Assembly: GCA_904066235.2 (NCBI GenBank) | Contig: CAJFCV020000005.1 | Coordinates: forward strand, 3,777,501 to 3,841,500 | Source of the DNA: Bursaphelenchus xylophilus | Lineage: Eukaryota > Nematoda > Chromadorea > Rhabditida > Aphelenchoididae | Reading direction: 5' to 3' | Length of the DNA: 64,000 nucleotides | Position numbers and translations under genes: made by a program | Part shown: positions 12,125 through 24,637 of the stretch, in pieces | How positions within the stretch are numbered: position 1 is the first letter of the stretch | Layout: each line of letters starts with the position of its first letter | Notes under the pieces: model-generated | The model's database searches: none | What the model saw: only the letters and a program-made list of their open reading frames with translations | What the model was told of the DNA's origin: nothing

Positions 12125-13912
12125 CAGTAATCCAAATTAACTTTTTCGCAAAAAATCTACTGGAATGCGAAAAATTATTTACCTTTTTCTCATTTGGGCA
12201 AAATATGCCCTTATTGTCTTTTTCAAATCTTTATTTACCTCGAGCCAGCCTCATTTTACAGATTAAAAATCCTACCAAAGCGCGAAATCAACGTCATTAC
12301 CAGAAAACGCTAGAAGATATGCGTTCTTTTCGACCCTCTCTTCTTCTCTTCCATCGCAATTTTCTCTCTTCTCTCTCGACCCAAAGAGGAACCCATTTCA
12401 ATTGCCGCGCGCTTTTCTGATGAGCTCCCAGAAAGGGTTTGATCCGGTATCTCTGGGGTCCATGCATCCTCAAACGGACAAATCTTTCGCCTTTTACTAA
12501 AGATTTCCGTGCATGGGCTCGCTTATGAGTTCAGAAAATTTTTGGAAGTCCAGTCGATAGATTGGACTGATATTACAACAGTGGATGTGCAGGTCAATCC
12601 AAAATAGAAGAAAAAATTTCCCGCCTTTTTTTGGTGATTCGTTCAAAACGAAATGTCACTACCCGATAAAACGTATTTTCTTATCTTTCTTCTTCCTTTT
12701 CGGGGAAAAGCAATTAATATTTTGGGCGAGAAAAATAGCCGATAATTTCGCGACATTTCGTCTCTCTTTTAAATCAATGGAAGTTCCGAAACGGTTCAGG
12801 AAATGCGCTAGATTGGCGTGATTGTGGATGGGCGTATTTTACAAAATTATCTTTTATGTGAACAAATCTTTTTGCAGAAATATCTTAGACGCACGTCGTA
12901 AGTCCTTATTCCCTTTAAACTTCAGAAATCAAATACCAACTTGCAGATTCTAATGCAATCTCGGTTCGAATCAGGAGAAAATTCAACAAGGTTAAGCCGC
13001 AATTACCTTATTAGGAGGTGTTTACAATTCGAATGGTCTCCCTAAAACAATAATTTTGAGATTTCATTACTGAAGCAGCACTAAAATACAGGATGGGAGA
13101 GCAAATGGAAACAAGATTGCAAAGCCTGTCCTGCGAGATTAATTTGATTCTTTTGTGTTTTTAGTTTATGACTAATTTGGGCTACAGTGTTTATATACGA
13201 TAATATAGGCTATGGATAAAGAAAATCAAGTTTGGGAAAATTTGACTTACGATTAAATAAATTTACAAGGTTTCAAAGGAGTCAACCTTACTAAAATTTT
13301 ATGAAATTTTAAAATACGAAGGAACTTCCCAAAGGACCATTTTGTAAATAATCCCATTCATAATACGAAACGTATTTTTATTGTCAGTCCAACATAAAAA
13401 ATTCCAGCTTTTAGTAGACTAAAAAACTCAACAAATTTTGTAAAAGACGATGATTCCAATTACTATCAGTCCAGTCTATCGAATGGACTTCCAAAAATTT
13501 TTTGAACTCATAAGCGAGCCCATGCACGGAAATCTTTAGTAAAAGGCGAAAGATTTGTCCGTTTGAGGATGCATGGACCCCAGAGATGTTAGATCACACC
13601 CTTTCTTGAAGCTCATCAGAAAAGAGCGCGACAATTGAAATGAGTTCTTCTTTGGAGCGAGAGAGAAGAGAGCAAATCGCAGTGGAAGAGAAGAAGAGAG
13701 GGTCATAAAGAACGCATATTTTTTCCGTTTTCTGCCGATGACGTTGATTTCGGGCTTTGGTAGATTTTGGATTTGATAACGAGGTTGACTCGAGGTAATT
13801 TGAGGTTTGAAAAACATAGTAAGGACATAAATTTAGCCAAATTATCAAAAAAAAATCAATAATTTTTCGGTTTTCGTTGATTTTTTCGCAAAAAATGCAA
13901 TTTGGATTACTG
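12125..13912. mobile_element. Tc1/mariner-like fold-back element with TA target sites
   Basis: The termini CAGTAATCCAAATT (12125) and AATTTGGATTACTG-type inverse (ending 13912) are flanked by TA at 12123-12124 and 13913-13914. The inner arms, about 12240-12590 and 13420-13800, are clear inverted repeats (for instance the block containing ATGCATCCTCAAACGG and its inverse). The central 0.8 kb (12600-13370) is unique here. No transposase frame is visible. A truncated arm of the same family is in the cathepsin Z intron. Confidence 0.75.
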
Positions 13913-13914
13913 TA

Positions 13915-15430
13915 ACATCCAATTTGAATCCTTTTGAGCCTTTTGAACCAAAAAAAAGAAAAAAAAACTTTTAAATTTTCCAATATCCTCCTTGTCATTA
14001 TCTCCGCCCTAAAATTATTCATAAAAAGAGCCGTGAAAAGTGCAAATTGGCTTCGAACTATAAAATTATCCAGACTTGTCGATTTTATTAGTCTACAGTA
14101 AATCCACAATTTTATTATTCTCCAATCGCATTATGACTCACAAAAGTGCGTAGGTGTTATTGACGGACCACAACATGTTTTTGAACGTCTGTCCATAATT
14201 CGAGCAAACAAAATGGGCGAAAATAGTAAACAAGACAAACAATTTGAGTGTCACTTGCGCTGACGGGACGTAAACATTGTGAAATACGGTGTAAGAAAAT
14301 CTGCAATTTCTTCTTTTTATAAAAGGTCATTTTCTGGTCGACGGTGTCTGTTTTCTCAAATGCAACGGGGGATTCAACGAAAATACGTTTACTAACCTGT
14401 ATTCAGACATTGAACGTCAATTGCGACAGGTTTGGGCGGCATCCGCTGGCGATATCTGACTTTTTTAAGGGGGGTCAAAACTTTTTCCCCGATTTTTTTA
14501 AGGTGATTTTTAAAATTACGCCTAGATTTCGAGATACACTCACATGTTTTGTCCTACTGCGTTATTTATTGTTCATAGTCTTAAGTAACCTACATACCAA
14601 ATTTGGTTCGAATTGGTACTCTTTGGACCGAGCTAGAAGGGGGTCAAAACTTTGTACGCGAAGTTACTTTGGTAGAAATATAATGTAATATATAAAACTC
14701 AAGAACACTTGTAAAGAATCGTAATTTACCATAATTTTTTGTCGAAGGTTTTTGTTTACTGATCTTTTTTTCAAATTGAATTTCTTTTCATTGACAGAAT
14801 TCGAAGTAATTTGACGAGGCCTCGCGAGGCATTAATTGTATTATTTTGATATTAGATAACACGAAAATATAATTAAAATTCCAGAAATTCAAAAATTGTA
14901 ATCCGATTTCCATTGTTAACTCGTCAATACCAGGAATTTATTACCTTCACATAAAAATTTCCAGGCTGAAAATTGAAACCGTACTACGTATTCGCCAATT
15001 ATGGAAGTTCCGAGTTTTTCGCCAAGTTCCTTTGCAAATCGAGTCCATGCTCGATTTGTAGTTTGTAATTACTCAAAAGGAATTCTACACCTTCCAATTT
15101 TTACCATTTTTGGATATCCTCGAAACAAGATTAAAAAGTAGCGTCAAATTGAGGGTAAATTTAACTCGTGTACTAAAAATATAAAGCGCTAAGTGGGTTT
15201 GTAATATAATATATGACGAGGCAGAAAAGCCAGCAATTCCTGGAAATGATGACATATCTATGGGATAAGAGATTTGTTGCTGCAAAGGAAGGTTTAACAG
15301 AAATTTGGAGACTGCAGTCTTTCAAGCCAAAAAGTGTTTCTTAATTTTCTGGTTGCAAAAATTTCAGCAACAATTTTAGTATGACTTAAAAAAGGCAGCG
15401 ATAAAAGTTTTGCTCAGCACGACCTTGGAT
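13915..15430. other. Intergenic, no gene seen
   Basis: The longest open frame (14344-14688, plus strand) has no family resemblance and no sign of codon constraint. No repeat structure was recognised beyond AT-rich runs. Confidence 0.5.
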
Positions 15431-15564
15431 CAGTCTGTCGGGAAAATAATGTGGATCTGTCGCAGCAATTGTCTCTGTCGTCGCAGTCGCCTACCAAAGA
15501 TTTTTGATGATGAGCGACTCACAATCAGGGCAATTCCAATCCACGTTATTTTCCCGACAAACTG
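15431..15564. mobile_element. Short MITE (CAGTCTGTCGGG family), copy 1
   Basis: A 134-base element with inverted ends: CAGTCTGTCGGGAAAATAAT at the left and the inverse ATTTTCCCGACAAACTG at the right. The same ends recur at 29635-29776, 31510-31632 and 31834-31973. It lies 158 bases upstream of the tRNA-Gln gene. Confidence 0.75.
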
Positions 15565-15722
15565 ACACTTCAGAACCAACAACTTTGTTTCCTTTGATTG
15601 ACACTTCCCGATCCTCTTCTTATCTTGCGCTTGGTTTTTACACGCATCATTTTGAAGAAGCGATAGCTCAATTACTTTTTAAAAGCCCCCTTTTAACCAG
15701 TGATCTGTCGTTTCGAAAGTGT

Positions 15723-15794
15723 GGTTCCATGGTGTAGCGGTTAGCACTCAGGACTCTGAATCCTGCGACCCGAGTTCGAATCTCGGTGGGACCT
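15723..15794 (+). tRNA. tRNA-Gln (anticodon CTG)
   Basis: A complete 72-base cloverleaf without intron. The acceptor stem GGTTCCA pairs with TGGGACC (one G-T pair), the discriminator base is T. The D-arm contains TGGTGTAGCGGTTAGCAC, a good RNA polymerase III A box. The anticodon arm CAGGA-CTCTGAA-TCCTG places CTG in the anticodon. The T-arm CCGAG-TTCGAAT-CTCGG carries the B box. A TTTTT run at 15799-15803, five bases past the end, is a plausible pol III terminator. It stands alone in a gene-poor region. Confidence 0.95.
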
Positions 15795-15798
15795 AGTG

Positions 15799-15803
15799 AA
15801 TTT
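15799..15803 (+). terminator. Pol III oligo-T terminator of tRNA-Gln
   Basis: Run of five T directly after the tRNA 3' end. Confidence 0.7.
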
Positions 15804-16189
15804 TTGCAAGTTTCTGAAAGGGACTATTCAGCGTATTTTACCCTCTCCACTATACATAATGAAATTCTGCTGTCGAATGTTACTGTGTTTGCACTTTGTC
15901 CACATGTGGTTGCTGTTAATAAAGACGATTAAATTTCCCGAAAAATTGGTCGAAAAAAATAATCGTAATGAATTGAGTTTTGCCAGAACGTGACTGCGGC
16001 GGTATACCGCAATTGCACATCTGCAAACTTATCAAAGGCACGTCTGGTTTCTAATGGGCCACACTTGAAACAATTTGCGAGAAAGTTGATTATAAAGTGC
16101 AACGATTAGAAAAGTCTAGCCAAAAGGTCTGGATTTTTTTTTATTTTTATGACTAATAAGGAATTTTGCGCTGCCAAAAGAAAGGATAT

Positions 16190-16191
<2 letters not shown>

Positions 16192-16238
<47 letters not shown>

Positions 16239-16254
16239 TATATATATATATACA
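16192..16254. repeat. (TA)n microsatellite
   Basis: About 60 bases of alternating TA with one interruption near 16238. Confidence 0.95.
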
Positions 16255-16505
16255 TAGTACATAAAAATTGGAAGCTACTAATCATTGGATGCTTTTGCAA
16301 AAAGAAAAAGAATGGAATTGAAAGGCATTAGCTGGAGGTGTGGTGCTAAAACAATCCTGTTTTTGCTGATGCTTAGTAGACGCAAACTGTGGAATTCTTC
16401 TCTTCTATCAACGTTAAAATCAAATTGTTTTTTCGAAACCGCAAGCTGAAAATCTCACATAAGTGGCAGAATTTATTTTTATTTTTTTTGTGCCAAATAC
16501 ATGTA

Positions 16506-16762
16506 CAGTGGGGGACCTGATCTATTGGCCAAAAACGTACCATTTTGCATCCGGGAATTATCAAAAATGTGGCAAAATGCTTCCCTCTCCAAGTGAAAAA
16601 AAATCGTTTTGAAGGGCGCGCCATTTCCCCTACAAAAAGACCGGGCGCGCTTTTGAAATCTGAGTTTTTTCACTTGGAGGGGGAGGATTTTGCCACATTT
16701 TTGATACTTCATGGATGCAAAATGGTACATTTTTTTTGCCATTGGGTCAGGTCCCCCCATTG
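16506..16762. mobile_element. Palindromic MITE, TA target site
   Basis: A 257-base element. The ends CAGTGGGGGACCTGA and TCAGGTCCCCCCATTG are inverted repeats flanked by TA (16504-16505 and 16763-16764). Nearly the whole element is an imperfect palindrome, for example ATGTGGCAAAATGCTTCCCT against its inverse GGAGGATTTTGCCACAT. Confidence 0.85.
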
Positions 16763-16764
16763 TA

Positions 16765-17488
16765 TCATTAACGCAGCACACAAAAGCAGCAAATCAAAAT
16801 CAGACAATACTGCGATACATCATATCCAGAAAAAAAATTGTGTGGGTTGCGACTTTATTACCTCAAACGCACAGCCTACCCTATTCCTGGAATTCCAATG
16901 ACGTTGATTTTGAAATCCTTTTAAAATTTTCGTAAATATCATTGACTTTTACATGGAATTTACCAAATTTCGCAACTTGTGGTTGTCTGACTTGCTCTGA
17001 CTTGCCTAAAGACCTACGCAATACTACGTATAACATATATCAATTCCGCGTTCGTACAATAATTCGATTTTACATTGACGGAAAGGGCAAAAGGCCTCGT
17101 CTATTTGATGCAATTTCTATGTTAACTAATGTAATAAAATAAATGTGACAGACGAATGGAAGTGAGTTCATTTCCAACGTGACAGCCGGTATTATAATCA
17201 GATTCATCACTGTAAAAAGCAATTCCGACCGTCGTTACATCTGCATGAATATTCGATATGCTGTCTGTGCATGTCGATTATATCAATTATGTGATTGGAG
17301 GGGAGGATTAATTGGAAAATGATTTGCATAGATCGAAGAATGAAAGTGGTATAAAGATAGTATAAAAAGGAGAGATTGAGAAAAGAGACAGACGTTGTCG
17401 TTTCGGAAATCCTTTTTCGGTGGGGAAAGCTTTATTGTGGTCGTATCTTGGAACAAAAAAAGGCTATGATTTTTTAAATTTTGCTATC
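16765..17488. other. Intergenic, no gene seen
   Basis: No supported frame, RNA gene or repeat seen in this stretch. Confidence 0.5.
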
Positions 17489-18980
17489 CACAGCATTCCG
17501 AGGTTTTTTGCCGCCACCGATCGGTGCCGATTTTCGCTCAAAATGACAACAGGGCTGCGCGCCTCGGCTGATAACTAGCTAGCCCAAAAATGAAAAAGAC
17601 TAAAAATTAATTTCCAGGTAGAGTGAGAAAAGACCTATCCAATGATATAAATAGGTCCTATTGACTTTCTCCCCACAACGATCTTTTTCGCCTACAAAAT
17701 TACAATTTTTTTTTTGTTTATTCATGGATAAATGCACTTTATGAGGGCATAATTAAAAAGAAATGGTACCACTCGATAGCAAATAGCCTCTTCTATGACA
17801 TATCCAAAAATAAGGGAAATTCTGGCCCTTAGGGCACTACAAAATCCAAAAAATAGCGTATTTTACGCGTTTTTGCATATTTTTCGGGATTTTTTGCACC
17901 GGATGCACAAAAATGAAAAATCGGCTGTTATAGCGTTGTAGTGCACACTCGATTACATATACCTGCCAAATTTCACATTTTCATCTTTACTCCACTTTGT
18001 GTTCTGAGCCGGTTTAGGTGTTAAGGCAACATCGCTGCATAGGGCAATGCCGGATGCCGATTTAAAAAAATTTTTCTGTCTTTTCAGTCGTATTGACTTT
18101 GAACGTCATGTATATAACGTAAATTTAAGTAAAATCGCATATGTGCAACGTGTTACGGGACGTCGCTGCATCCGGATTCCATACCTGTTTCTAGCCAAAT
18201 AAACGTCGGAGCATATTCCGGCAGGTCCGTTGTCACCTAAATACTAGTCCCGAAACAAAAATTCCCTTATTTTCGTCATGTTGAAATCAAACACGTTTGT
18301 GTCATTACGTGAATTTATGAATGGGCATTTTGTCATCTGGAGCAAAAATCAGTATCTAATATTTATATGAACGTAATATGTCTCAAAAATGAAAAAAAAA
18401 TTTTAAATCGGCATCCGGCATTGCCCTATGCAGCGATGTTGCCTTAACACATAAACCGGGCTCAGAACACAAAGTGGAGTAAAGATGAAAATGTGAAATT
18501 TGGCAGATATATGTAATCGAGTGTGCACTACAACGCTATAACAGCTGATTTTTCATTTTTGTGCATCCGGTGCGAAAAATCCCGAAAAATATGCAAAAAC
18601 ACGTAAAATACGCTATTTTTTGGATTTTGTAGTGCCCTAAGGGCCAGAATTTCCCTTATTTTTGGATATGTCATAGAAGAGGCTATTTGCTATCGAGTGG
18701 TACCATTTTTTTTTAAATTATGCCCTCATAAAGTGCATTTATCCATGAATAAACAAAAAAAATTTGTAATTTTGTAGGCGAAAAAGATCGTTGTGGGGAG
18801 AAAGTCAATAGGACCTATTTATATCATTGGATAGGTCTTTTTTCACTCTATCTGGAAATTAATTTTTAGTCTTTTTCATTTTTGGGCTAGCTAGTTATCA
18901 GCCGAGGCGCGCAGCCCTGTTGTCATTTTGAGCGAAAATCGGCACCGATCGGTGGCGGCAAAAAACCTCGGAATGCTGTG
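17489..18980. mobile_element. Long fold-back element with 6-base target duplication GCTATC
   Basis: The left end CACAGCATTCCGAGG and its inverse at the right end are flanked by direct copies of GCTATC (17483-17488 and 18981-18986). The arms, about 17489-18076 and 18395-18980, are near-identical inverted repeats, including the segment with CGAGGCGCGCAGCCCTGTTG. The loop of about 320 bases is unique. There is no transposase frame. The six-base duplication separates it from the TA-type elements in the window; the superfamily is uncertain. Confidence 0.85.
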
Positions 18981-18986
18981 GCTATC

Positions 18987-20456
18987 AGACTGTCAGAAAT
19001 GTATGTATAATAAATAGTTGCTGCAAAGGAACACTGTCGCATCAAAAACCTCATACGAGACACTGAATTGTCTCGGGAAAAAATTGAATTGCTTTCCACT
19101 ACGCGCACGGCATTCTGTAATTTAGGGACACAACCGGTCTCCCCGAATTTTTTCTATTTTTTCAAAATGGACCTCCTTCCTTAATTCATTGCTCGCTAGT
19201 CCTAGAAGCTAGAGACTTGAAAATTGGCATGGATATAGAGTAAAGGCTCCGCTTTCAGAATATGTAAATTTTGTAATGAACCACAAGCTCTGCAATAAGA
19301 TGCCAAAATTTTTTCACAGCTAGCGAGATTGTGTTCATTATTTTCAAGCTGATATTGAAAGATACGGAATTTTTCAAAATGATGCATCGCCGAGATTTCA
19401 ACTAGACTTGATATCAAGGCTGTAGCCACATCTCAGATTTTTAGCTAACGCTTTGCAGAAACTTTCAGGTGTTTTAGCGGCAAGTTGGCAAAAAATCGGC
19501 CACGTCTTTGTAAGAAAATGTCATGAAGTTCCTTATACCATGAAAAGAATCTCCATAAAAATCACGTTTTATGTGTGGCGTAATCACAACGTCTAGACAA
19601 AGTCCTAAATAAACTTCCGCTTCGAAGGCATCATAAGCTCTAGAAACCCCGAAAATTTTCTTCTGAGTTTGGCACTTGAAAGTGCAATCTTTGCACATTA
19701 GTTTAATGTCATGCCCTTTATGTTTTCGATTGCGATTGATGTCGGATTGGAATGTTCGAGGATAATGCCATTGCCCTGCACTTTTCTGTTTTTGAAGAAA
19801 TTTGCTGTCAATCTGCGTAGTCATTAAGTCAGCAAATTACTGTATTATTTACTGTACTTGTCATATTATCCACGGCATAAAGTTTTTGGAATTTTCTGCG
19901 ACTCCCATGTTGAATATCAAAAGTTTGATGGTAGTACTAGAAAATTTGATTTTTGAAAGTTCATGGTGTACGTGAGTACATGTCGCATGGCAAAGTAATG
20001 TTTCGGCAAAATTGGCTGATGAGATCAATAAAGCCAATTGTAGGAATCACTAGATGTTTGAGAGGCATTAATTTAGTTATTTTATACAGAAAAATTATGT
20101 CGAAATCCCATTTGAAAAAATGCGATTACCCTTGAAACGATCTTTGCCACGCGGCATGACAATTTTCATTTCTTTTTATAATGTTGTACTTATACGTTAA
20201 GACATTTCTTGTACTTAAAAGTTATAAAGTTTCTTTTTTTTGGTACCATTTGAAGGCAGGCTCCTTACACAGCAATGATATTGAGAATTTTATTCTAGGT
20301 GATTTTAGTACTTGAATTTTGCAAATAAATTACTTATGACTCCCCCAACTAGACGACAATTCAAGCCTTCATGAACTGCGTTTTACCACGAAAGTGGCAA
20401 AAAACTACAAAATATTTTAATTACATGTAATTTTTGAACCCATTTTCTAAAATATA
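18987..20456. other. Intergenic, no supported gene
   Basis: A 116-residue minus-strand frame (19474-19824) is the best candidate but has no recognised family, no convincing splice sites and no partner exons. Part of 19200-19440 resembles diffuse repeats seen near 31300. Confidence 0.45.
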
Positions 20457-22825
20457 TCTATTAATAAGGTTTGGGGTTTATCTTTTGTTTTGCTCCGATT
20501 GACTTGATTTTTGGCATGGGGGTTCTTTTAGATGCTCTCTTTGCGTATTTGAAAAAAATTTTCAAAATTTTCAATTTTGAGTGACCTATGACGTCACAAA
20601 AAGTCGAAACTTTGAGTCTCTGTATCTCGCTCCGTTTTATAGGTATCGACTTGATTTTTGGTTTCATAGCGTATGGTACATAATGGGACAATCACTGTCG
20701 AGATTTTTTGGAAATTTCAAATTTTACGAAAAAAATCCCAAAAAATGACCTTTTTTCGTAACCTTTGACTAGCAAGAAGAATATTGAAATGCAAGCTTCT
20801 ACAGGTCCATATCGGGAAAGCAAATTCATAACTAAGAGATAACTCAATGTATGTGTAGATACGGCCATGTACAAAGTTACACTTCCAGAAACCCCCGTCA
20901 TGATGACGGGTTTTCTGAATTTTTTCGATTCCATTGAATTCTACGTACCAAACTTCCTATTGGGTCGTGTCTTTCTTTTCTGTAGTGCACTTCGTATTTT
21001 AGCTATGGCTTACTGTAAAAAATACGATTTGCACAGTGCAAATTTCAAAAAAATCGTTCTTGGCTCCCAGGTCGAAATTCGAAAAAACGGCTCGCTGATC
21101 TTAGTTTTTTTGCCCGAACATTGCCCCTAAATTTTTTCAGACCATTCTACGTAACCATCGCTTCAGAACATCTACATACTTGAAAACGCAATTTTTCGGA
21201 ATTTTCAAAATTTTGACTTTTTCAAAATTTTCTCCTTGATGTACAACAGCGATGTCAAAAACGTCCAACTATTGATTGTAGAGCTCGAAGAGCTCTACAA
21301 ATTACCCGCTTACATCTTCAGCGTATCTTTAAAATTACGGCCGTCAGAGCCGCCGGAAATTTCGGTCGATTTTTGGTGCACCGTGCGAAAAAAATCGCCC
21401 TCAGGGCAACAAGTGGAGTTGAACAAACTGATCATATGGGTGCTATAGGACACAAAATGAACTACCAGCGTGCCAAGTATCAGGTCTCTATCTTCAATTT
21501 TTCGTGCGCACTGTGCCGTCAAAAAAAATTTTCGAAATTTCGGCCAAAATTCGGCCCTGAGGGCTTGGAACCGAATTTTTTCGGATTTTAATTGTCTCCA
21601 TCGTACTCAGCACGTTGAACGGCTATAGAAACAGGTATAGACTCCTAAAATACGGACAAGTTGAAAAGGCAGTATTCGAATTTCTGAATTTTCGGATTTT
21701 ACTTCAACGTACGAAAGTGAAATTATCTCGGGAACAAGGTCGAAATTCAAAAATCCGGCTCTAGCGTTCCCTCGGTAATTTGGCTGGCTTGACGAAACCC
21801 TTTGAATCCAGCCTTTTGATTTCGACCCTAAGGCCAGATCATTTTTGAAAAATTTTGGTGACAAAACTCCAAACCTTTAAAACCGTCAAAACTCGAAACT
21901 TTCTCATTAAAATTCAATCAAAAGTTACATATTCGGAATCTCCATGTCATTTTGGACATAGTCGTATCTTTTTCCCCGGTACTTTTAGTGCAACATGTGG
22001 AAGTTTTGAAAAAACGCCCACTTCCATGACCGAAAACACAGAAAAAGAGCGCGCGGAAGAGAGAGCGGGCAGAGAACCGCTTCCTTCTTCGTTTAGCGGG
22101 AGAGAAGAGAGAGAGTGGGAAAGCGGTGGAGGGTGGTTAGAGAAATGTTTTCTCTTTCGATTTTGGTCAGAGATAAGACGGAGAGACTGGTGAGTGTGAG
22201 GAGGGTGGTATGGAAACGGTCATCGTGACGCGTCATGACGGGGTTTTCTGGATTTTTTCGAGAAATTTTTGTAAAAATATTTTTTTGCTCCTGGATTCTC
22301 AGGATTTGGCCGTTTTAGGGCCAAATTTGACGGGGAATCCGGGAAAAATGTTCGCTTAGGATACCTTTGAGCGCTGAGTCCATTTTTTAGTTGATTTGTG
22401 GTTACTGCAAGTGTTTTTGATCAACTTTTGGTGGAAGGGAAAATTTTTTAGGTAACAAAACACAGGCTCGCGGCGGCCGTAGGCCGTCGCCTCATGCCGG
22501 CGGGCTGTTTAACGGGGCTTAGCGATCTGGAACTGAGCTTAGCGATTAGGGTAAGCTTAGCGATCTTAACTTCTCGATCTAAAACAAGGTCGGCTTAGCG
22601 TTGTGAACACCACAAGCTTCTACTAGGCTCAGTCTAACGCGTAGCGTTTTTCTGCCGCGGCCGGAGGCCGTCGGCAAAGCTTTGGCGAGCGTTTCTTCCG
22701 CAAAAGCGACTTTTCATCTCAATTTAGCTTCAAAAATGGCTCAAATCGCGCGCAAAGTTGCCTTTATGCGCAGGGCTGCCCGAGAGACGGTAGCAGCCGC
22801 AGGCTGCGTTAGTCTCGAGCCCTAG
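20457..22825 (+). mobile_element. Helitron-like non-autonomous element, subtype A, copy 1
   Basis: Starts TCTATTAATAAGG and ends CTAG. Just inside the 3' end is a hairpin: GAGAC and GTCTC as outer stem, GCAGCC and GGCTGC as inner stem (22784-22816). It is preceded by A and followed by T, as expected of Helitron insertion between A and T without target duplication. No Rep/helicase frame is present. Internally there are GC-rich hairpins (around CGGCGGCCGTAGGCCGTCGC) and a thrice-repeated CTTAGCGAT motif near 22518-22575. Confidence 0.65.
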
Positions 22826-22829
22826 TATA

Positions 22830-24630
22830 TCTATTCATAAGGTTTGGGGTTTCTTTTTTCTTTTGCTCCGATTGACTTGATTTTTGGCATGGGGGTTCTT
22901 TTAGATGCTTTCTTTGAGTATTTGAAAAAAAATTTCAAAATTTTCAGTTTTGAGTGACCTATGACGTCATGAAAAGTCGAAACTTTGAGTCTCTGTATCT
23001 CGCTCCGTTTTAAAGCTACCGACTTGATTTTTGGTTTCTTCGCGTATGGTACATAATGGGACAATCACTGTCGAGATTTTTTCGAAATTTCAAATTTTTC
23101 GGAAAAAATCCCAAAAAATGACCTTTTTTCGTAACCTTTGACTAGCAAGAAGAATATTGAAATGCAAGCTTCTACAGGTCCATATCGGGAAAGCAAATTC
23201 ATAACTAAGAGATATCTCAATGTATGTGTAGATACGGCCATGTACAAAGTTACACTTCCAGAAAACCCCGTCATGATGACGGATTTTCTGGATTTTTTCG
23301 ATACCATTGAATTCTACGTACCCGACTTCCTATTAGTACGTGTCTTTCATTCCCGTACTCGCCTTCGTATTTTAGCTATGGCTTAGTGTAAAAAATACGA
23401 TTTGCACAGTGCAAAATTCAAAAAAATCGTCCTCGGCTCCCAGATCGAAATTCAAAAAAATCACTCGCAAATCTTATTTTTTTTGGCCAAAGATTGTCCT
23501 AAATTTTTTTGGACCTGTAGTCATCGTCATCTCTCAGAACCAGTTTCGGGAAAAAAAAGTCGATTTTTCAAATTTTTCAAATTTTCAGTTTTTCAAATTT
23601 TTCCCCGGATGGACAACAACAATGTCAAAAGTCCCCAACTATAGATTGTAGAGCTCGAAGAGCTCTATAATTTACCCGCTTACACCACGTTCGTATCTCT
23701 CGAATTACGGCCGTCAGAGCGGCCGGAAATTTCGGCCGAAAAATGGGCACCTTTTCAAAAAAATCCCCTCAGGGCAAGAAGCGATCTTTGGAAACTTGAC
23801 TTGCTGGATGTGATAGTCAACAAACCAAACTACCATCGTGCCAAGTTTCAGGTCGCTGGGTTCCGTATTCACTGTGCACTGGGCCATCAAAAAAAAGTTT
23901 TAAATTTTGGCCGAATTTCGGCCCTCAGGGTATCAGATGGAATTTTTCTGAATTTTTATTTGTTCTGCCGGATTCAGTAGGTTAAACTGCTATAGAAACG
24001 GCAATCGAATTCTAAAATACGACCAAGCCGCGAGAGCAATATTCGAATTACAAAATTTTTGGATTTTGCTTACTTTGACGAAAGTTACATTATCTGAAAA
24101 ACAAGGTCGAAATCGAAAAATCCCGCTCTCAGGTGCACTTCGTATTTAGACTTCTGAGAAGTATGCAAAACCTCAGTAGTAACATCCAACTTTTTGGTAA
24201 GATATTTGGAACGAAAAAAAATTTTCAAAATTAACGTAATCACAAAATCGACCAAAGCTCAAAAATTTCCGACTAAAATCGGTCTAAAAGTTACATATTC
24301 GGAATCCCCATGTCATTTTGGATACAGTCGTATGTTTTTTCCCGGTACTTTTAGTGCAACAAGTGCCAGTTTTGAAAAAACGCCCACTTCCATGGCCGAA
24401 AACACAAAAAAAGAGCGCGGGGAACAGAGAGAGTGGGCAGAGAACCGCTTCCTTCTTCGTTTGGCGGGAGAAAAGAGAGAGTGAGAAAGGGGTGGAGGGT
24501 GGTTAGAGAAAGGATTTCTCTTTCGATTCCGGTCAGAGATAAGACTGAGAGAGTGCTGAGTGTGAGGAGGGTGGTACGGAAACTGTCATCGTGACGCGTC
24601 ATGACGGGGTTTTCTGGATTTTTTTTTTTT
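22830..24630 (+). mobile_element. Helitron-like element, subtype B, copy 1 (3' end missing)
   Basis: Begins TCTATTCATAAGG four bases (TATA) after the end of the preceding element and follows the subtype A sequence at lower identity. It breaks off in a poly-T run at about 24618-24630, where the next subtype A copy starts. The complete version is at 27013-29382. Confidence 0.6.
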
Positions 24631-24637
24631 AAATATA

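Noticed and set aside
14344..14688. 114-residue plus-strand frame
   Set aside because: Composition looks random, no family resemblance and no neighbouring exon.
19474..19824. 116-residue minus-strand frame
   Set aside because: No recognised family, no partner exons or splice sites; kept only as a note in the intergenic entry.
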